Shown piece after piece: positions 24,959-34,837 of a stretch of 64,000 nucleotides of DNA; the stretch's first letter is position 1, and every line of letters starts with the position of its first letter. The stretch is from assembly GCF_014639875.1 (NCBI RefSeq), contig NZ_BMGD01000003.1, positions 682,001 through 746,000 on the forward strand. Direction: 5' to 3'. The notes under the pieces are model-generated. The model was not told where the DNA came from, did no database searches, and saw nothing but the letters and a program-made list of their open reading frames with translations. The stretch is from Blastomonas aquatica (GTDB lineage Bacteria; Pseudomonadota; Alphaproteobacteria; Sphingomonadales; Sphingomonadaceae). The position numbers and the translations under genes were made by a program.

Positions 24959-26407
24959 TCAAAGCTTCAAGTCGCGCTCGATCGCCTTCTTGGTCGCGTT
25001 GCCGTAAGGCGGCAGGAAGCCAGCGAGCTTGGCGACATCGATCCGCGGCTGGCTGTAGATCGATTTGGCATGGCTGAAGGTACGGAAGCCATCGAGCCCG
25101 TGATACGCGCCCATGCCCGAGGGGCCGACACCACCAAACGGCAGGTCTTCCATCGCGACATGAAAGATCGTGTCGTTGAGCGTCACGCCACCCGACACGG
25201 TGCGATCGGTGACCTTCTTCGCCTCGGCTGCGTCTTCGCCGAAATAATACAGCGCCAAAGGACGGTCGCGCCCGTTGACGTAGTCGATTGCCTCATCGAC
25301 GGTCGAATAGGTCTTGATCGGCAGGATCGGACCGAAAATCTCGTCCTGCATCACCTTCATGTCGTCGGTGACGTTGCGCAGGATGTGCAGCGGCATCTTG
25401 CGGCTGTTGGCGGACTTGAAATCCTCGCCTGCAGGATTGACCTCGATCACCTCTGCGCCTTTCTCGCGCGCGTCGTCGAGATAGCCGCTAAGGCGCTCAT
25501 GATGCCGCTCGTTGACCACCGCGGTGTAATCATCGTTAGTCAGCAGCGTCGGGTACAAGGTGCTTGCCGACTGCTTGATATTGTCGATGATCTCGCTCTC
25601 GTCCTCGCGCGGCACATAGAGGTAATCGGGCGCGATGCAGATCTGTCCGGCATTGAGCATCTTGCCCATGGTGACACGCTGCGCGGCCCTGGCCTTGTCC
25701 GCCCCGCGACCAATAATCGCAGGCGACTTCCCGCCGAGCTCCAGAGTGACCGGCACAAGGTTATTTGCGGCGGCGCGCATGATGTGGTGGCCGACACTGG
25801 TCGCGCCGGTAAACAGCAGATGGTTGAACGGCAGTTCCGAAAACGCCTTGCCCACATCAGGGCCGCCAGTGAAAAATGCGACTTCGCTGGCGTCGAAAAA
25901 CTGGGGGCCAAGCTCGGCGAGCAGGTTCGATGTATTTTCGGTAAATTCGCTGTTCTTGATCATCACCCGGTTGCCGGCAGCCAATGCTCCGATGGCAGGG
26001 GTCAGGCACAGCTGAATCGGGAAGTTCCACGGCGCGATGATGCCGACCACGCCCAGCGGCTGATATTCAACGCGCGCACGGGCACCCAGGATGCCGAGCG
26101 GAAATTGAACAGGGCGCCGTTCCGACTTGGCCCAATTGTCCATATGCTTGAGCGCATGGCGCCCGCAATTGAGCACGCTGACAATGTCGGTCATCTTGGA
26201 CTGGTCGGCGCTGCGATGACCGAAATCCTCGCTCATCGCGGCGACCAGAGCATCGGCATTGTCATGCACCAGCTTCATGATACGCTTGATCCGGTCCTTG
26301 CGGACCGACATCGGCACGGGAAGCTCTGCCAGAAACGCAGCCTTTTGCCGGTCAAGAACGTCGCTGAGATGGTCAGCCTGCAAGGGGGCGTCGGTCTTGG
26401 TCGCCAT
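24959..26407 (-). CDS. Aldehyde dehydrogenase, coniferyl aldehyde dehydrogenase type
   Basis: 482-aa NAD(P)-dependent aldehyde dehydrogenase. Catalytic Cys257 sits in NAGQICIAPDY, and the general base Glu223 in TLELGGKSP; APWNFPIQL and LLFTGATSVG are the cofactor-binding motifs. The C-terminus PPYGNATKKAIERDLKL and the GQICIAPDY form are typical of the coniferyl-aldehyde dehydrogenase branch, which oxidises cinnamyl-type aldehydes in lignin-monomer breakdown. No ferulate or vanillate genes are beside it, so the substrate is uncertain. GGGAG lies about 8 nt before the ATG. Confidence 0.9.
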   Translation of the reverse strand: MATKTDAPLQADHLSDVLDRQKAAFLAELPVPMSVRKDRIKRIMKLVHDNADALVAAMSEDFGHRSADQSKMTDIVSVLNCGRHALKHMDNWAKSERRPVQFPLGILGARARVEYQPLGVVGIIAPWNFPIQLCLTPAIGALAAGNRVMIKNSEFTENTSNLLAELGPQFFDASEVAFFTGGPDVGKAFSELPFNHLLFTGATSVGHHIMRAAANNLVPVTLELGGKSPAIIGRGADKARAAQRVTMGKMLNAGQICIAPDYLYVPREDESEIIDNIKQSASTLYPTLLTNDDYTAVVNERHHERLSGYLDDAREKGAEVIEVNPAGEDFKSANSRKMPLHILRNVTDDMKVMQDEIFGPILPIKTYSTVDEAIDYVNGRDRPLALYYFGEDAAEAKKVTDRTVSGGVTLNDTIFHVAMEDLPFGGVGPSGMGAYHGLDGFRTFSHAKSIYSQPRIDVAKLAGFLPPYGNATKKAIERDLKL

Positions 26408-26506
26408 TTATCATCTCCCGGTATCGTTGTCGTTTTGCCACGAATGGCGTGATCGGTTGCGTACTCAAATGGCATTCGGCAAAGAGCGCACGTGCCCGAA
26501 CGCGCC

Positions 26507-27685
26507 TTATTTTGTCGGCGTCAGCTTGAGCAGTCGCCCCTTCGAGCCACGAGCGCCATCTTCCAGCACCCAGATCGCACCATCCGGTCCTTGCTCGACC
26601 TCGCGGATACGGCCTTCCATGGTGAAATTGTCGGCCATTGCAGCATTCTCGCCATCAAGCTTTACGCGAACCAGCGCCTGACCGCTCAGTGCACCGATGA
26701 AGGCGCTGTTCTTCCACGCGGGAAACATGTCCCCGGTATAGATCATCAGGCTGCTGGGCGAAATCACCGGGGTCCAGAACACCTTGGGCGGCACAAAACC
26801 GTCTTCGGGGGAATGATCGGGAATGTCACGTCCGTCGTAATGAACGCCGTTCGAAACCTTGGGGTAGCCATAATTGGCGTTGCGCTTGACCAGGTTGAGT
26901 TCGTCGCCGCCCTTGGGGCCCATTTCCGAGTTCCACAGATTGCCTGCGCTATCGAAAGCCAGGCCCAGCGGATTGCGATGGCCATAAGACCAGATCTGCG
27001 CCTTGATGCGGCCCTGATCGTACATCGGATTGTCCGAAGGGATACCTCCGGTCGGCGTCAGACGGATGATCTTGCCCAGGTTCTGGTCAAGGTCCTGCGC
27101 AGGATCGAACTTCTGCCGCTCGCCCGACGAGATGTACATCATGCCATCGGGACCGAAGGCAATTCGGTGGCCGTAATGGCCCTTGCCGCTGACCTTGGGC
27201 TCCTGCCGCCAGATAACCTGCATGTCAGTCAGGCTAGCGTTGCCATCGGCAGCCATCACCATCTTGGCGCGCGCAACCGCAGCGCCGCTGGTATCGCCTT
27301 CACCCTTTTCGGCGAAGCTGAGATAGACATAGCCGTCGTTGGTGAAGTCGGGCGAAAGCACGACATCTCCAAGGCCGCCCTGGCCACCATAAGCGACATC
27401 CGGAGTGCCGGTCACGTCAACCATCGCAGGCTTGCCGTCGGCGCCAAAGGTCACGAGCTTGAGAACACCTTTCTTCTCGGTGACCAGCGCGCGGCCATCG
27501 GGAAGGAAGGTCATCGCCCAAGGCTCATCAAAAGTGGCAATGCTTGCTGTTTCGAAGGGCGGACGGTCCACAGGCGAGATTGCCGCGACTTCGTTCGCCG
27601 CGTCGCCATTGGCCACGGCTTCCTCGCTGCTGGTGCACGCAATCAGGATGAGCGGCAGCGCTGCGCTCAGGGTCAGTCGGTGCAT
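26507..27685 (-). CDS. PQQ-dependent aldose-type sugar dehydrogenase, lipoprotein
   Basis: About 392 aa, six-bladed beta-propeller of the soluble glucose/aldose dehydrogenase family (YliI/Asd type). Seen: FDEPWAMTFLPDGRALVTEK at the first blade, GGLGDVVLSPDF, GHYGHRIAFGPDGMMYISSG and YGHRNPLGLAFD. The start at 27685 gives a lipoprotein signal, MHRLTLSAALPLILIAC, with the Cys at residue 17; GGAG lies 8 nt upstream. The longer frame to 27805 would bury this signal, so I reject it. Expected to be anchored in the envelope and to pass electrons from periplasmic sugar oxidation to the respiratory chain. No pqq synthesis genes are in the window. Confidence 0.9.
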   Translation of the reverse strand: MHRLTLSAALPLILIACTSSEEAVANGDAANEVAAISPVDRPPFETASIATFDEPWAMTFLPDGRALVTEKKGVLKLVTFGADGKPAMVDVTGTPDVAYGGQGGLGDVVLSPDFTNDGYVYLSFAEKGEGDTSGAAVARAKMVMAADGNASLTDMQVIWRQEPKVSGKGHYGHRIAFGPDGMMYISSGERQKFDPAQDLDQNLGKIIRLTPTGGIPSDNPMYDQGRIKAQIWSYGHRNPLGLAFDSAGNLWNSEMGPKGGDELNLVKRNANYGYPKVSNGVHYDGRDIPDHSPEDGFVPPKVFWTPVISPSSLMIYTGDMFPAWKNSAFIGALSGQALVRVKLDGENAAMADNFTMEGRIREVEQGPDGAIWVLEDGARGSKGRLLKLTPTK

Positions 27686-27828
27686 CAGGTTATCTCCATT
27701 TTTCATGATTTTGATCATCGCTATCCGGGTGGCAGATTGCAAACGATTCGGGACCTTCTTGGTGGATCGGTCCGCTTGATGGGGTGGCGCTGCTTGCGAA
27801 CGCAAGGGCCTTACGGCAAAGACGCACG

Positions 27829-28443
27829 ATGACCCAATCCGGTTCCCGTACTTTGCCTAAATCGCTTCGATCTTCGATGCCCTTTCCGTCGGTTGCGGGG
27901 GTTGATGAAGCGGGCAGGGGGCCGCTGGCGGGACCTGTGGTAGCCGCTGCAGTCATCCTGTGCCCCGACGGGATCGTGGGCCTTGCCGACAGCAAGGTGC
28001 TGAGCGCTGCAAAACGCGCGCGGCTGGAGGCGGAAATCCGCGCGCATTGCGTGTTCGGCATCGGGATCGCGAGTGTCGAGGAGATCGATGCCATCAACAT
28101 CCTGCAGGCGACCATGCTGGCGATGACCCGTGCGGTCGAGGCGCTGGGGTCAGACCCAGGCGAGGTTCTGGTCGATGGCAACCGGCTGCCCCGTTGGCGC
28201 TACAGGGCACAGGCGATCGTCAAGGGCGATGCGCTGCATCCGTGCATCTCGGCAGCCTCGATCATCGCCAAGCAGGAGCGCGACCGGATGATGCGGGCTG
28301 CCGCCGCCCAGCACCCGCATTATGGCTGGGAGCGCAACATGGGTTATGGCACCGCAGAGCATCTCGCCGCGTTGCGCGAGCATGGCCCTTGCGGCCTACA
28401 CCGTCGAAGCTTTGCTCCGGTGGCGCAGGCCGCGCTGCTGTAA
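27829..28443 (+). CDS. rnhB: Ribonuclease HII
   Basis: About 204 aa. Cuts RNA in RNA-DNA hybrids, including single ribonucleotides misincorporated in DNA. The active site begins with [19 protein letters not shown] (Asp26, Glu27), continues with [12 protein letters not shown], and the later acid is in [21 protein letters not shown] is also conserved. The N-terminus is uncertain: GTG 27784, ATG 27829 and ATG 27877 are all in frame. I take 27829; the earliest would overlap the region of the divergent dehydrogenase promoter. Followed by the GANTC-rich leader of ccrM. Confidence 0.95.
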   Translation: MTQSGSRTLPKSLRSSMPFPSVAGVDEAGRGPLAGPVVAAAVILCPDGIVGLADSKVLSAAKRARLEAEIRAHCVFGIGIASVEEIDAINILQATMLAMTRAVEALGSDPGEVLVDGNRLPRWRYRAQAIVKGDALHPCISAASIIAKQERDRMMRAAAAQHPHYGWERNMGYGTAEHLAALREHGPCGLHRRSFAPVAQAALL

Positions 28444-28462
28444 TGCAATTTTTTTGCAGCCC

Positions 28463-29815
<1,353 letters not shown>

Positions 29816-29820
29816 GGCGC

Positions 29821-30927
29821 ATGTCCGGCAAAGTCTATGTCCGCCCGGTGGGGCTGGCCGAAAGCCCGCAGACGTTTGCCGGGGCGACCATCCGGCTGGG
29901 CAGCAGCCTGGTCTGGTGTCATTTGCTGGCGATCGAGACCTATGACGCTGGCAGGCTGACCGCACGGCGGATCGTCCCGGTCGATGGCTTTGTCGATGCG
30001 CTCGAAACGCTGCCGGACGATCAGGCCGAAAGAGCCCGCGTCCAGTTTGCCAACCTGTCGCGCCAACATGCGCCGCTGGCGCTGGGCGAGCGGATGCTGC
30101 GGTTCGACCAGCCGCAGGTGATGGGCATATTGAACGTCACCCCCGACAGTTTTTCCGATGGCGGTCGCTTTACCGACGACCCCGCGAGCGCGGCCGACGC
30201 CGGCTTTGCCATGCTGACCGCAGGGGCATCGCTGATTGATATCGGCGGCGAATCCACCCGGCCCGATGCGCCTGTGGTGTGGGAGGGCGACGAGATCGCC
30301 CGCGTCGTTCCCGCAATCAGCGCGCTGGCGCACAGCGGCGCGATCCTTTCGGTCGATACCCGCAAGGCCTCGGTGATGGAGGCGGCGCTCGAGGCAGGCG
30401 CGCATATCGTCAACGATGTCTCGGCACTGCTGTTCGATAGCCGCGCGCTCGATGTCGTGGCGCAGGCCGGATGCCCGGTGGTGCTGATGCATGCGCCATC
30501 GCAGGGGCAGAACCCGCACACCGGCCCCGGCTACGGCAATGTCGTGACCGATGTGTTCGACTGGCTCGAGGCGCGCATCGCTGCCGTGATCGCGGCAGGT
30601 GTCGCGCGTGACCGGATCATGATCGATCCGGGCATCGGCTTCGGCAAATGTCTCGCAGATAACCTTGCGCTGATCAACGCGTTGCCGTTGTTTCATGCAC
30701 TGGGCCAGCCGATCCTGTTCGGCGCGAGCCGCAAGCGTATGATCGGTGCCTTGTCCAACGAGGCTCCGGTCGATGCTCGGCTCGGCGGATCGTTGGCATT
30801 GGCGCTGAGTGCGATCGGGGCGGGTGCGCAGATCGTCCGCGTCCACGATGTCCCCGAAACTGTGCAGGCGGCGCGCGTATGGCGCGGATTGCGCGATGCC
30901 GCCTTGACGATGCCGGGTCTGGGCTGA
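29821..30927 (+). CDS. folP: Dihydropteroate synthase
   Basis: 368 aa, condenses p-aminobenzoate with dihydropterin pyrophosphate; target of sulfonamides. Canonical motifs: MGILNVTPDSFSDGG from residue 101, GGESTRP, SVDTRKASV, IVNDVSAL, and the C-terminal GASRKRMIG. It has an N-terminal extension of about 95 aa relative to the E. coli enzyme (MSGKVYVRPVGLAESP...), as in other sphingomonads. The ATG at 29821 lies 5 nt after the ccrM stop; frames extending further upstream lie in ccrM. Probably cotranscribed with ccrM and the small membrane protein gene. Confidence 0.96.
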   Translation: MSGKVYVRPVGLAESPQTFAGATIRLGSSLVWCHLLAIETYDAGRLTARRIVPVDGFVDALETLPDDQAERARVQFANLSRQHAPLALGERMLRFDQPQVMGILNVTPDSFSDGGRFTDDPASAADAGFAMLTAGASLIDIGGESTRPDAPVVWEGDEIARVVPAISALAHSGAILSVDTRKASVMEAALEAGAHIVNDVSALLFDSRALDVVAQAGCPVVLMHAPSQGQNPHTGPGYGNVVTDVFDWLEARIAAVIAAGVARDRIMIDPGIGFGKCLADNLALINALPLFHALGQPILFGASRKRMIGALSNEAPVDARLGGSLALALSAIGAGAQIVRVHDVPETVQAARVWRGLRDAALTMPGLG

Positions 30928-30940
30928 CACACCGGCGGTC

Positions 30941-31147
30941 ATGACCAGCTTCGTTCTCTCGCTCGCCATGCTTACCGCGATGGCGCTCATCGCCGGGGCC
31001 ATTTTTCTGCTCCGTCGCGGCCAGCGCAAGCAGCCGGTGCTGATGCTGATCCTGGCTGCGGTGATGATCGGCAATGTCGTGATCTGGTCGATCCCGACCG
31101 AAGGTGGCAACGCGCTGGTGGACCAAGCGGAATTTCCGACAGACTGA
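30941..31147 (+). CDS. Small two-helix membrane protein
   Basis: 68 aa, not assigned to a family. Two predicted transmembrane helices (residues ~3-24 and ~32-50) are separated by a basic loop RRGQRKQP, with a short acidic C-terminal tail. It starts 13 nt after folP in the same direction, and its codon use resembles the neighbours, so I think it is real and cotranscribed. Function unknown. Confidence 0.7.
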   Translation: MTSFVLSLAMLTAMALIAGAIFLLRRGQRKQPVLMLILAAVMIGNVVIWSIPTEGGNALVDQAEFPTD

Positions 31148-31182
31148 CCGCCGCCGTTCGACCAATAATGCTGAAAAATAAA

Positions 31183-31259
31183 TGGTCGGGGAGAGAGGAT
31201 TCGAACCTCCGGCCCCTGCCTCCCGAAGACAGTGCTCTACCAGGCTGAGCTACTCCCCG
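31183..31259 (-). tRNA. tRNA-Pro (anticodon CGG)
   Basis: Minus-strand acceptor CGGGGAG pairs with CTCCCCG, then discriminator A and encoded CCA. The loop TTCGGGA gives anticodon CGG. The D loop AGCCTGGTAGAG and the T arm GGAGG TTCGAAT CCTCT are standard. Confidence 0.97.
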
Positions 31260-31305
31260 ACCCAGACTTCATGATGCCTTGCGGCGCCTGGGAGGCAGGG
31301 GCGTG

Positions 31306-31334
31306 CCTATAGCCACGGTGCGGGCCCCATGCAA
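31306..31334 (-). promoter_or_regulatory. Sigma-70-type promoter of tRNA-Pro
   Basis: Minus strand: TTGCAT (31334-31329), 17-nt spacer, TATAGG (31311-31306). The predicted start near 31299 gives a leader of about 40 nt ahead of the tRNA. Confidence 0.6.
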
Positions 31335-31402
31335 GCCAGCATTTTGCGTTTTCATGGCCGCCGCAATGGCAAGCCGTTTTGCTGCATGCTAGACCGCCGT
31401 CC

Positions 31403-32368
31403 ATGGACACAGCATTGCAGAGTCGCGCAGAGCATCGCGCGCAGCCGCGCCATTTCGAGTGGCAGTATCTTGATCTTTTGCGGCAGATCTGGACCACAGG
31501 TCACGAACGCGCGGATCGCACCGGAGTCGGCACGCGCTCGCTGTTCGGCGCGACGATGCGGTTCGATCTTTCGGACAATGCGATCCCGCTGCTCACCACC
31601 AAGCGGGTGTACTGGAAGGCAGCGGCGCGCGAGATGCTGTGGTTCCTCACTGGCGACACAAACATTCGCGCGCTGGTGGCGCAGGGGGTGCACATCTGGA
31701 CCGACTGGCCGCTCGACAGCTATCGCAAGGCCACGGGTGAGGCGATCGACCGCGATGCGTTCGAAGCGCGGATCATCGCAGATGCCGAATTCGCCGCGCG
31801 GTGGGGCGATCTCGGCCCGGTCTATGGCAAGCAATGGGTCAATTGGCCGGTCTATGAACCGGCGGGTGAGGGGCTGTTCCGCAAGCGCCCGCAAGGGATC
31901 AACCAGATCGCCGAACTGGTCGAAAGCCTGCGTAATAATCCCGGCTCACGCCGCCATATCTTCGAGGGCTGGAATGTCGCCGAGCTCGACCAGATGGCGC
32001 TGCCACCGTGTCACAAGACCTACCAGTTCTTCGTTGCCGACGGGAAGCTGACCGGGCTTTTGTATCAAAGGTCCTGCGATCTGGCGCTCGGCGTGCCGTT
32101 CAACATCTTTTCCGCCGCGCTCATCATCCGGATGCTGGCGCAACAGTGCGATCTGCAGCCGGGGGAGCTGATCTGGAACGGCGGCGATGTGCATCTGTAT
32201 CTCAACCACCGCGATCTGGTCGAAACCCAGTTGGCGCGTGAGCCGAACGGTGCGCCGAAGCTTGAGATCGCGAATCGTCCGGCGAGTATTTTCGAATATG
32301 CGATCGACGATTTCTTGGTGCGTGATTACGCCCCGCAGCCCCATATCTCGGCGCCCGTCGCAGTGTGA
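31403..32368 (+). CDS. thyA: Thymidylate synthase
   Basis: 321 aa. Makes dTMP from dUMP with methylene-tetrahydrofolate, releasing dihydrofolate. The catalytic Cys203 is in LPPCHKTYQFFV, followed by YQRSCDLALGVPFNI; HFEWQYLDLLRQI and DRTGVGTRSLFG are the N-terminal signatures. It is ~57 residues longer than E. coli ThyA because of an insertion before the cysteine (around DRDAFEARII...), a known length variant. The ATG at 31403 is preferred over an in-frame TTG at 31379, which lies near the divergent tRNA-Pro promoter. Functionally linked to folE, folP and the cyclo-ligase. Confidence 0.97.
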   Translation: MDTALQSRAEHRAQPRHFEWQYLDLLRQIWTTGHERADRTGVGTRSLFGATMRFDLSDNAIPLLTTKRVYWKAAAREMLWFLTGDTNIRALVAQGVHIWTDWPLDSYRKATGEAIDRDAFEARIIADAEFAARWGDLGPVYGKQWVNWPVYEPAGEGLFRKRPQGINQIAELVESLRNNPGSRRHIFEGWNVAELDQMALPPCHKTYQFFVADGKLTGLLYQRSCDLALGVPFNIFSAALIIRMLAQQCDLQPGELIWNGGDVHLYLNHRDLVETQLAREPNGAPKLEIANRPASIFEYAIDDFLVRDYAPQPHISAPVAV

Positions 32369-32380
32369 AGGGCAGCACTA

Positions 32381-32409
32381 TTGACCTATCGGAAATCCTG
32401 AAATAATAT
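32381..32409 (+). promoter_or_regulatory. Sigma-70-type promoter of the bkd operon
   Basis: TTGACC (32381-32386), 17-nt spacer, TAATAT (32404-32409): five of six matches to the -35 consensus and a good -10. About 78 nt upstream of the E1-alpha start codon. Confidence 0.7.
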
Positions 32410-32486
32410 GTCTCGACGGTGCAATTAGTCGAAAGGCCAGCAAGAGCCCTGCCGGCTGACCCAGCACAGACCCGAGAGGATTTTTG

Positions 32487-33761
32487 ATGGCCGATGGTCC
32501 TTTGAGATCGAACCTGCAGCCGCTTGCGCTTCACGTTCCCGAACCGCGTTCGCGCCCTGGCGACCCTGTCGATTTCAGCGATGTGATCGTTCCTGCCGCT
32601 GACAGCATGGCGCGGCCCGACGAGGCGGTGTCTCCGCATGACATGCGCGATCTGTCGTTCGGGCTGGTGCGCGTGCTCGACGATGAGCACCGCGCTGTCG
32701 GGGCCTGGGATCCCCGGCTTCCGCACGAAACCCTGCTCAAGATGCTGCGCACGATGGCGCTGACCCGCGCATTCGACGAGCGGTTGTATCGCGCGCAGCG
32801 GCAGGGCAAGACCAGCTTCTATATGAAGTGCACCGGCGAGGAGGCGACGTCGGTCGCCGCTGCCGCTGCGATGCAGGGCGATGACATGGTGTTCCCGAGC
32901 TATCGCCAGCAGGGCATCCTGATGTGGCGTGGTTATGCGCTCACCGAGATGATCAACCAGATCTATTCGAACCGCGGAGACAAATTGAAGGGTCGCCAGC
33001 TGCCGATCATGTATTCGGTGCCGGAACTCAGCTTCTTCACCATCTCGGGCAACCTCGCGACGCAATATCCGCAGGCGGTGGGCTGGGCGATGGCGAGCGC
33101 GATCAAGGGCGATACACGGATCGCCAGCTGCTGGTGCGGGGAAGGGTCGACCGCAGAAGGCGACTTCCACAGCGCGATGACCTTCGCGTCAGTTTACAAC
33201 GCGCCGACCATTCTCAACGTCGTCAACAACCAGTGGGCGATCTCGAGCTTTTCAGGCTTTGCCGGGGCCGAGCGGACGACCTTTGCCGCGCGCGCGATCG
33301 GCTATGGCATCGCCGGACTTCGGGTCGATGGCAATGATGCGCTGGCGGTCTATGCCGCGACGCAATGGGCGGCCGAGCGGGCGCGCTCCAACAAGGGCCC
33401 GACGCTGATCGAGCACTTCACCTATCGCGCCGAAGGGCACAGCACCTCGGACGATCCAAGCGCCTATCGCAGCGCGCAGGAAAGCGCCGAATGGCCGCTG
33501 GGTGATCCGATCCATCGCCTCAAGCAGCATTGCATCGCGCTGGGCATCTGGGACGACGAGCGGCACGCCGCAATGGATCTTGAGCTGGCCGAGATGGTGA
33601 AGGCCGCGACGAAGGAAGCCGAGAAGAACGGCGTGCTCGGCCATGGCATGCACCAGCCGTTCGAAACGATGTTCGAGGACGTTTTCGAGGAACTTCCCTG
33701 GCATCTGCAGGAGCAGATGGCGCAGGCGCTGGAAGAAAGGGCCGCAAAATGGCCGAAGTGA
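32487..33761 (+). CDS. bkdA1: Branched-chain 2-oxoacid dehydrogenase E1 alpha subunit
   Basis: About 424 aa. Thiamine-diphosphate-dependent decarboxylase subunit for the keto acids of Val, Leu and Ile. Visible: YRQQGILMWRG, the TPP motif GEGSTAEGDFHSAM...NNQWAIS, and the phosphorylation-loop-like YRAEGHSTSDDPSAYR. The N-terminal extension (~90 aa before MALTRAFDERLYRAQRQGKTSFY) and similarity in layout to eukaryotic BCKDHA favour the branched-chain over the pyruvate complex. GAGAGG lies shortly before the ATG. Its 3' end overlaps the E1-beta gene by 13 nt. Confidence 0.93.
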   Translation: MADGPLRSNLQPLALHVPEPRSRPGDPVDFSDVIVPAADSMARPDEAVSPHDMRDLSFGLVRVLDDEHRAVGAWDPRLPHETLLKMLRTMALTRAFDERLYRAQRQGKTSFYMKCTGEEATSVAAAAAMQGDDMVFPSYRQQGILMWRGYALTEMINQIYSNRGDKLKGRQLPIMYSVPELSFFTISGNLATQYPQAVGWAMASAIKGDTRIASCWCGEGSTAEGDFHSAMTFASVYNAPTILNVVNNQWAISSFSGFAGAERTTFAARAIGYGIAGLRVDGNDALAVYAATQWAAERARSNKGPTLIEHFTYRAEGHSTSDDPSAYRSAQESAEWPLGDPIHRLKQHCIALGIWDDERHAAMDLELAEMVKAATKEAEKNGVLGHGMHQPFETMFEDVFEELPWHLQEQMAQALEERAAKWPK

Positions 33762-34831
33762 TGCAGGATTACGCAACGTCCGAAGCGACCAACGAAGGCG
33801 CCGCTGATCAAACGGCGACCAAGACGATGAACATGATCGAGGCGATCAACAGCGCCATGGACGTCATGATGGACCGCGACCCCGATGTCGTGATCATGGG
33901 CGAGGATGTCGGCTATTTCGGCGGCGTCTTCCGCTGCACCGCAGGGCTGCAGGCCAAGCACGGCAAGACCCGGGTGTTCGACACCCCGATCAGCGAATGC
34001 GGTATCGTCGGCGTCGCGGTCGGCATGGGGGCCTATGGCCTGCGTCCGGTGCCCGAAATCCAGTTTGCCGACTATATCTACCCCGGCATCGACCAGTTGA
34101 TCTCTGAAGCGGCGCGGCTGCGCTATCGCTCGGCGGGCGAGTTCATCGCGCCGATCACGGTGCGCTCGCCTTTTGGCGGCGGCATCTTCGGTGGTCAGAC
34201 GCACAGCCAGAGCCCCGAGAGCCTGTTCACGCATGTCTCGGGCCTCAAGACGGTAATTCCCTCGACACCCTATGACGCCAAGGGGCTGCTGATCTCGGCG
34301 ATCGAGGACAACGACCCGGTCATCTTCTTCGAGCCCAAGCGGATCTATAACGGCCCGTTCACCGGCTATTATGATCGCCCGGTCGAGCCGTGGTCGAAGC
34401 ATGCGGCGTCGAAGGTGCCGACCGGTCACTATCGCATCCCATTGGGCAAGGCGAACATCGTGCGCGCGGGCGAAGCGTTGACCATTCTCGCATATGGCAC
34501 GATGGTGCACGTCGCGCAGGCGGTGGTCGAGGCCAACGGCGTCGATGCTGAGGTAATCGATCTGCGCACGCTGCTGCCGCTCGATATCGAGACGATCGAG
34601 GCCTCGGTCAAGAAGACCGGGCGTTGCCTTATCGTGCACGAGGCGACCCGGACCAGCGGTTTCGGCGCGGAACTCTCCGCTTTGGTGCAGGAGCGCTGCT
34701 TCTATCACCTCGAAGCCCCGGTCGAGCGAGTCACCGGTTTCGACACCCCATACCCGCACAGCCTGGAATGGGCGTATTTCCCTGGCCCGATCCGCATCGG
34801 TCGCGCCATTGCCAAGATCATGAAGGACTGA
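33749..34831 (+). CDS. bkdA2: Branched-chain 2-oxoacid dehydrogenase E1 beta subunit
   Basis: 360 aa, forms the E1 heterotetramer with the alpha subunit. Motifs: MGEDVGYFGGVFRCTAGL, FDTPISECGIVGVAVGMGAYG, EIQFADYIYPG and the C-terminal GFDTPYPHSLEWAYFP. An N-terminal stretch of ~25 residues rich in Ala/Thr/Glu precedes the conserved part (MNMIEAINSAMD), so translation might also begin at an internal ATG. Overlaps E1-alpha and is followed by E2 after 6 nt. Confidence 0.94.
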   Translation: MAEVMQDYATSEATNEGAADQTATKTMNMIEAINSAMDVMMDRDPDVVIMGEDVGYFGGVFRCTAGLQAKHGKTRVFDTPISECGIVGVAVGMGAYGLRPVPEIQFADYIYPGIDQLISEAARLRYRSAGEFIAPITVRSPFGGGIFGGQTHSQSPESLFTHVSGLKTVIPSTPYDAKGLLISAIEDNDPVIFFEPKRIYNGPFTGYYDRPVEPWSKHAASKVPTGHYRIPLGKANIVRAGEALTILAYGTMVHVAQAVVEANGVDAEVIDLRTLLPLDIETIEASVKKTGRCLIVHEATRTSGFGAELSALVQERCFYHLEAPVERVTGFDTPYPHSLEWAYFPGPIRIGRAIAKIMKD

Positions 34832-34837
34832 CCCGCC

